Assembly: GCF_022539665.2 (NCBI RefSeq)
Contig: NC_081333.1
Span: 8,492,971-8,556,970, forward strand
Direction of reading: 5' to 3'
Length of the DNA: 64,000 nt
DNA from: Daphnia carinata
Lineage: Eukaryota > Arthropoda > Branchiopoda > Diplostraca > Daphniidae
The notes beneath the pieces are model-generated. The model worked only from the letters and a program-made list of their open reading frames with translations, searched no databases and had not been told where the DNA came from. The position numbers were made by a program, and so were the translations under genes. Every line of letters begins with the position of its first letter. Position 1 is the stretch's first letter. Shown here one piece after another: positions 61,458 through 64,000 of this stretch.

Positions 61458-63153
61458 CCACGCACCAAAAACGCCTGACCAAATGGAATTGTTTCTTACT
61501 CGGCAGAACTAAAATACCTTGCGAAAAATGCAACAATCAGTTTCACGTTTCAATTCCACCCCACCGCCCAAAGAACCGAAACTGACAAGCGCACGCAAAA
61601 CGGGGTCTTGCTCTTTGATTCAATCTCTTTCATTCTCTTAACTATTTAATTTAAAAAAAAAAAAAAGAATTTTATTCTATTTTGAACGTAGACCTCATTT
61701 TCACTTGCACAGAATTGAATGATTTTTAAAGTTCTTCTTAAAGAAAATGTCTGCTGGTTTCTTCTTTATTCAGAACGCTTCGCTCTCTTCGAACTCTGTG
61801 CAATGGGGAAAAAGAATGAGAACAAGTCCAGCTGGGTTTTGATGGATCATCTGACATTGGCCTTGGCTATGGCACCGGACCCCCAAACGAAATTTAAATA
61901 AGGTACCGAGGGGAAACAACGGGGCCACAAATCAGGTGTCTTGCGAACGAGATAATAAACGACGCTGCAAGTCAGAGATGAAGGATTGACTCTTGATGGA
62001 GTTGCCCTTTCGTCTTGCATCTGTCACCCAGCCATAGTTTGCTCGCTTTCTGCTCTCGGTTGACCCTCGCCAGTGCCATGACGGCCACATCTTTTTTGCC
62101 CTTGTATAGAAAAAGTTCGGTTACGGTGCACAAGAAACGCGCACACCATTTTTTTTTTTTTAACAAAAAAAATCACCCAAACTAGTCGACGGCCTCTCTC
62201 CGTTCTCAGAGAGAGAGAGAGAAACATTTTTTATTTTCGCGTATGAAAATAAAAAAAAAAAAGGTCTACCCTATACATTCCCATCTGATACGAAGGATTT
62301 AAGAGCCACCGCTGCCGACGCCGCTGTCGCCTACGCCCTCTGATCAAAATCACTCGGGCAGACAGTGAGAGAGAGATAGAATGGAAAAAAATGTATACGT
62401 AGCAATAGATATGAAGTCTTTCTCAACCGTCAACCGTCATCGCGTTTGTGTATACAAACGGTTGAGACCTTCCATTCATTCTATTCTATTTTTTTTTTTT
62501 TTTTTACGATCGGACAGGGAGAGAGAGAGAGAGAGAGAGAGAGAGCTCACCGAGGGGTGCAATAACTAATTAAAATGTTAATCAAGATTACGGACGCTCT
62601 AGCTCTACACGACAGAATTGCTCTTGTTTGCTTGTACGCCAAACAAAATTGAATAGCGCGAACGATAGTTATCCCAATTCCCAAATGAAAGGCGACTCCA
62701 AATGGCCTCACACTCTGAGCCTTTCTTTAACACAATTGTTCTGCACACAACAACATGCAACCCGTGTGAGAAATTTCCATCATTTTCCGTGCTGACTCAC
62801 TGACGGATACATGCAATGAAAGACATTCAAAAACATTTTCATTCGTCTGGCCCTTGAGCGATTTTTCTATAAACACATCAGCTGATCAACCCCCAACAGA
62901 GACACGTACTAAGAATTTGGCTGGTCTCGTGAAACCGACACGCCCAACAACGTTACAGTTGTTTACACAAACTACCTGACGGCCAGATAACGTCATCCGG
63001 GGTAATTGAAATCAACCCCGTTCGGTACTGAAGCACGCGAGAAATAAACAAGCGAAAGTGGATTGGTTGATTTTTACTTACAGGATTCGTAGATTGGTGA
63101 AGCCTTCAAAGTCCGAGCTCAGCAAACTGGTCAGGTTGTTGCCTTCCAAATTT
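20308..63153 (-). CDS. sli: Slit, secreted axon-guidance ligand (5' end outside window)
   Basis: Slit is a secreted ligand for Robo receptors. Twenty-eight exons join in phase, 5' to 3': 63082-63153, 59226-59297, 35023-35094, 34354-34425, 33946-34202, 28742-28883, 28057-28128, 27873-27944, 27571-27714, 25405-25476, 25173-25336, 24934-25087, 24707-24853, 24111-24182, 23958-24029, 23389-23835, 23227-23298, 22996-23067, 22738-22901, 22440-22656, 22236-22375, 21995-22164, 21720-21927, 21415-21649, 21108-21343, 20822-21012, 20594-20741, 20308-20534 (TAA). They give 1393 residues: four LRR domains with LRRCT caps and three visible LRRNT caps, six EGF repeats, a laminin-G domain, a seventh EGF and a cystine knot. 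This order is diagnostic of Slit. The signal peptide and first LRRNT must lie beyond 64000. The second LRR of domain 1 was not found. Most LRR exons are exactly 72 nt, phase 2 at both ends. Confidence 0.95.
20822..21649 (-). other. sli: Slit laminin-G domain and linker
   Basis: Exons 21415-21649, 21108-21343 and 20822-21012 encode the laminin-G (ALPS) domain, with [36 protein letters not shown] and [16 protein letters not shown], and end in a charged Lys/Glu-rich linker of about 45 residues that is typical in position but poorly conserved. Confidence 0.93.
21720..22656 (-). other. sli: Slit EGF repeats 1-6 and processing region
   Basis: Exons 22440-22656, 22236-22375, 21995-22164 and 21720-21927 encode six EGF repeats with regular six-cysteine spacing (for example [36 protein letters not shown]). 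Between EGF5 and EGF6 the sequence [11 protein letters not shown] (about 21805-21840) closely matches the region where Slit proteins are cleaved into N- and C-terminal fragments. Confidence 0.93.
22738..23298 (-). other. sli: Slit LRR domain 4, end part with LRRCT4
   Basis: Two 72-nt LRR exons (23227-23298 with [13 protein letters not shown]; 22996-23067 with [15 protein letters not shown]) and the LRRCT4 exon 22738-22901 ([20 protein letters not shown]) complete domain 4, which mediates dimerisation in known Slits. Confidence 0.92.
23389..25087 (-). other. sli: Slit LRR domain 3 and start of domain 4
   Basis: LRRNT3 is in 24934-25087 ([19 protein letters not shown]). Repeats lie in 24707-24853 (two), 24111-24182 and 23958-24029. 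The large exon 23389-23835 then encodes LRRCT3 ([16 protein letters not shown]), LRRNT4 ([19 protein letters not shown]) and two LRRs of domain 4 without an intron between them, so introns present elsewhere at domain borders have been lost or never existed here. Confidence 0.92.
25477..27570. other. Slit intron, 2.1 kb, simple-sequence rich
   Basis: This intron contains a C run at 26772-26787, G runs near 26332-26345 and 26632-26641, and a CA tract near 26294-26307. I see no exon in it on either strand. Confidence 0.6.
28555..28585 (+). repeat. Poly(T), 31 bases
   Basis: Uninterrupted T tract inside a slit intron. Confidence 0.95.
28884..33945. other. Slit intron, 5.1 kb, simple-sequence rich
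   Basis: This intron lies between LRRCT1 and LRRNT2. It has many poly(A/T) tracts, a GA tract at 32308-32333, a G run near 33325-33339 and no supported exon. Open frames inside it are driven by Phe/Lys homopolymers. Confidence 0.6.
32308..32333 (+). repeat. (GA)n microsatellite
   Basis: GA dinucleotide tract inside the 5.1-kb slit intron, followed by an A run. Confidence 0.95.
38095..38118 (+). repeat. (CT)n microsatellite
   Basis: CT dinucleotide tract in the giant slit intron. Confidence 0.95.
38258..38289 (+). repeat. (AT)n microsatellite
   Basis: Uninterrupted AT tract of about 32 bases in the giant slit intron. Confidence 0.95.
41105..41129 (+). repeat. (GT)n microsatellite
   Basis: GT dinucleotide tract in the giant slit intron. 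Confidence 0.95.
46183..46220 (+). repeat. (CT)n microsatellite
   Basis: CT-rich tract with one interruption in the giant slit intron. Confidence 0.95.
47625..47647 (+). repeat. (AC)n microsatellite
   Basis: AC dinucleotide tract in the giant slit intron. Confidence 0.95.
50392..50429 (+). repeat. Poly(A), 38 bases
   Basis: The longest uninterrupted homopolymer I saw in the window. Confidence 0.95.
53437..53469 (+). repeat. Poly(A), 33 bases
   Basis: Uninterrupted A tract, with another run of about 17 A shortly after. Confidence 0.95.
54545..54579 (+). repeat. (CT)n microsatellite
   Basis: CT dinucleotide tract in the giant slit intron. Confidence 0.95.
54623..54651 (+). repeat. (AAC)n microsatellite
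   Basis: AAC trinucleotide tract in the giant slit intron. Confidence 0.95.
57419..57457 (+). repeat. Compound A30-G9 tract
   Basis: A run of about 30 A is directly followed by about 9 G, a purine-only tract. Confidence 0.95.
60827..60849 (+). repeat. (GA)n microsatellite
   Basis: GA dinucleotide tract in the 3.8-kb slit intron. Confidence 0.95.
61427..61454 (+). repeat. (GA)n microsatellite
   Basis: GA dinucleotide tract in the 3.8-kb slit intron. Confidence 0.95.
62518..62545 (+). repeat. (GA)n microsatellite
   Basis: GA dinucleotide tract in the 3.8-kb slit intron. Confidence 0.95.
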
Positions 63154-64000
63154 CTGCAAAAAACAAAATCAAACGGAAAGAATCCTTTAGAATGCAATCA
63201 AAAAGACGTACAACACACACAAACATACAAAGTGGAGGGGGGGGGGGGACTGCGGATAAGATTCTCTTTAAAGAGTCGAAATTCAATTCTCCAAAGTGGC
63301 CATGTTTCTCTTCAAAAACAAAATAAATAAAATAAATAAAGAAAAACTACCCTCATCTATATATATAAAAAAAAAACGAGTGATGGTCAAGAGGTTCTTC
63401 TTCGAAAAAAATATCAGACCGTATATAAAACAACCGCCTTTTTTTTTTTTTTCTTTTCCCCATTGAAGAGATAGCACACCAGAGTTACCCATTTGCTTGG
63501 ACGATGTGTTTGGGCTTGGTGGTAACAAAACTTTAACGGAAAGTAGTAGTAGAGAAAGAAGAAAAAAAAAGAAAACGTAATAGAAAGCTAGAGAAGAGCT
63601 TTTTAGCTAAGTGCATGTGTAAAAAGGTTGTTGTTGGTGTGTGTCTGCTGGCCGACGACACCGCCACGCAGACGACAATATCATCACAACCGTGGAAATG
63701 TTTTTCGTTTTGCCTTTTGGGCCCCGTAACAACTGGACGAAGAGAAACAACTACAATGAAATTTCTGGAACAACGCAAAGCTCCCACCGTTGTGCTAGAC
63801 ATTCCCTTTAAAAAAAAAAAAAAAAATAATAATAATAATAAAAACCCTACATATATACGCCCGTCTGTCGCACATAAGACAGGGCACGTTGCTGCCTCGT
63901 AAGAGAAAATTCAAACGCAAATATAATGAAATGATTTTATTTTTTTTTCACTACGACGTCATGTTGTATAATTCGAGAAAAAATAAAGCGTGTCGTAAAG
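63154..64000. other. Slit intron upstream of the first visible LRR (partial)
   Basis: This is the 3' part of the intron preceding the first LRR exon. No LRRNT1 or signal-peptide exon was found before the window ends. Confidence 0.6.

Larger units (their letters stand above)
59298..63081. other. Slit intron, 3.8 kb
   Basis: The Slit family order predicts another LRR exon here, between the first and third repeats of domain 1. I read this interval for a 72-nt exon with the LRR consensus and phase 2 borders and did not find one. It contains GA tracts at 60827-60849, 61427-61454 and 62518-62545. Confidence 0.6.
33946..63153 (-). other. sli: Slit LRR domain 1 exons (partial) with LRRCT1
   Basis: Four 72-nt LRR exons (63082-63153 with [14 protein letters not shown]; 59226-59297 with [15 protein letters not shown]; 35023-35094 with [13 protein letters not shown]; 34354-34425 with [15 protein letters not shown]) precede an exon (33946-34202) that holds the last LRR ([15 protein letters not shown]) and LRRCT1 ([12 protein letters not shown] to EFKCTG). 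By comparison with fly and vertebrate Slits, the repeat that normally follows the first one (a motif like DNQI-x-TIE) is missing here. Confidence 0.85.

Overview
The window is arthropod nuclear DNA, most likely from a branchiopod crustacean such as Daphnia. The evidence is many short GT-AG introns of about 60 to 70 bp, fly-like Slit domain order, and intergenic DNA rich in A/T and homopolymers. Genus is an inference; no species marker was found. All gene models were built by hand from splice sites and reading phase, and every accepted model keeps phase through all of its exons.

Layout. (1) 35-140, +: last exon of a zinc-finger gene that begins outside the window. (2) 1478-5982, +: a 19-exon gene encoding a protein of about 1116 residues with repeated AT-hooks, zinc fingers and a C-terminal WD40 propeller, best matched to TFIIIC subunit 2 (GTF3C2/TFIIIC110). 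(3) 6720-8426, +: a 4-exon gene for an unrecognised type I membrane protein with Ser-Gly-x-Gly sites and a furin-like site. (4) 9077-15022: a nearly perfect inverted repeat with two arms of about 2.65 kb around a 645-bp spacer. Each arm carries a copy of a small unknown spliced gene and a hairpin-rich block; the spacer holds three tRNA-like sequences. (5) 15599-18301, -: an 8-exon class C (GABA-B-like) GPCR with one apparent GC-AG intron. (6) 20308-63153, -: slit, 28 coding exons visible, from the first LRR of domain 1 to the stop codon; the signal peptide and first LRRNT lie beyond position 64000.

Slit occupies about two thirds of the window because of large introns, the largest 23.9 kb between two adjacent LRR exons of domain 1. 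Those introns are packed with poly(A/T), poly(G/C) and dinucleotide tracts and I see no convincing nested gene in them. The genes have no evident common pathway: Slit is a secreted Robo ligand, the GPCR is an orphan receptor, and the TFIIIC-like protein would act in Pol III transcription.

The most unusual items are the palindromic element, the tandemly duplicated AT-hook exons with a related zinc-finger exon just upstream, and the apparent absence of one LRR exon from Slit domain 1.
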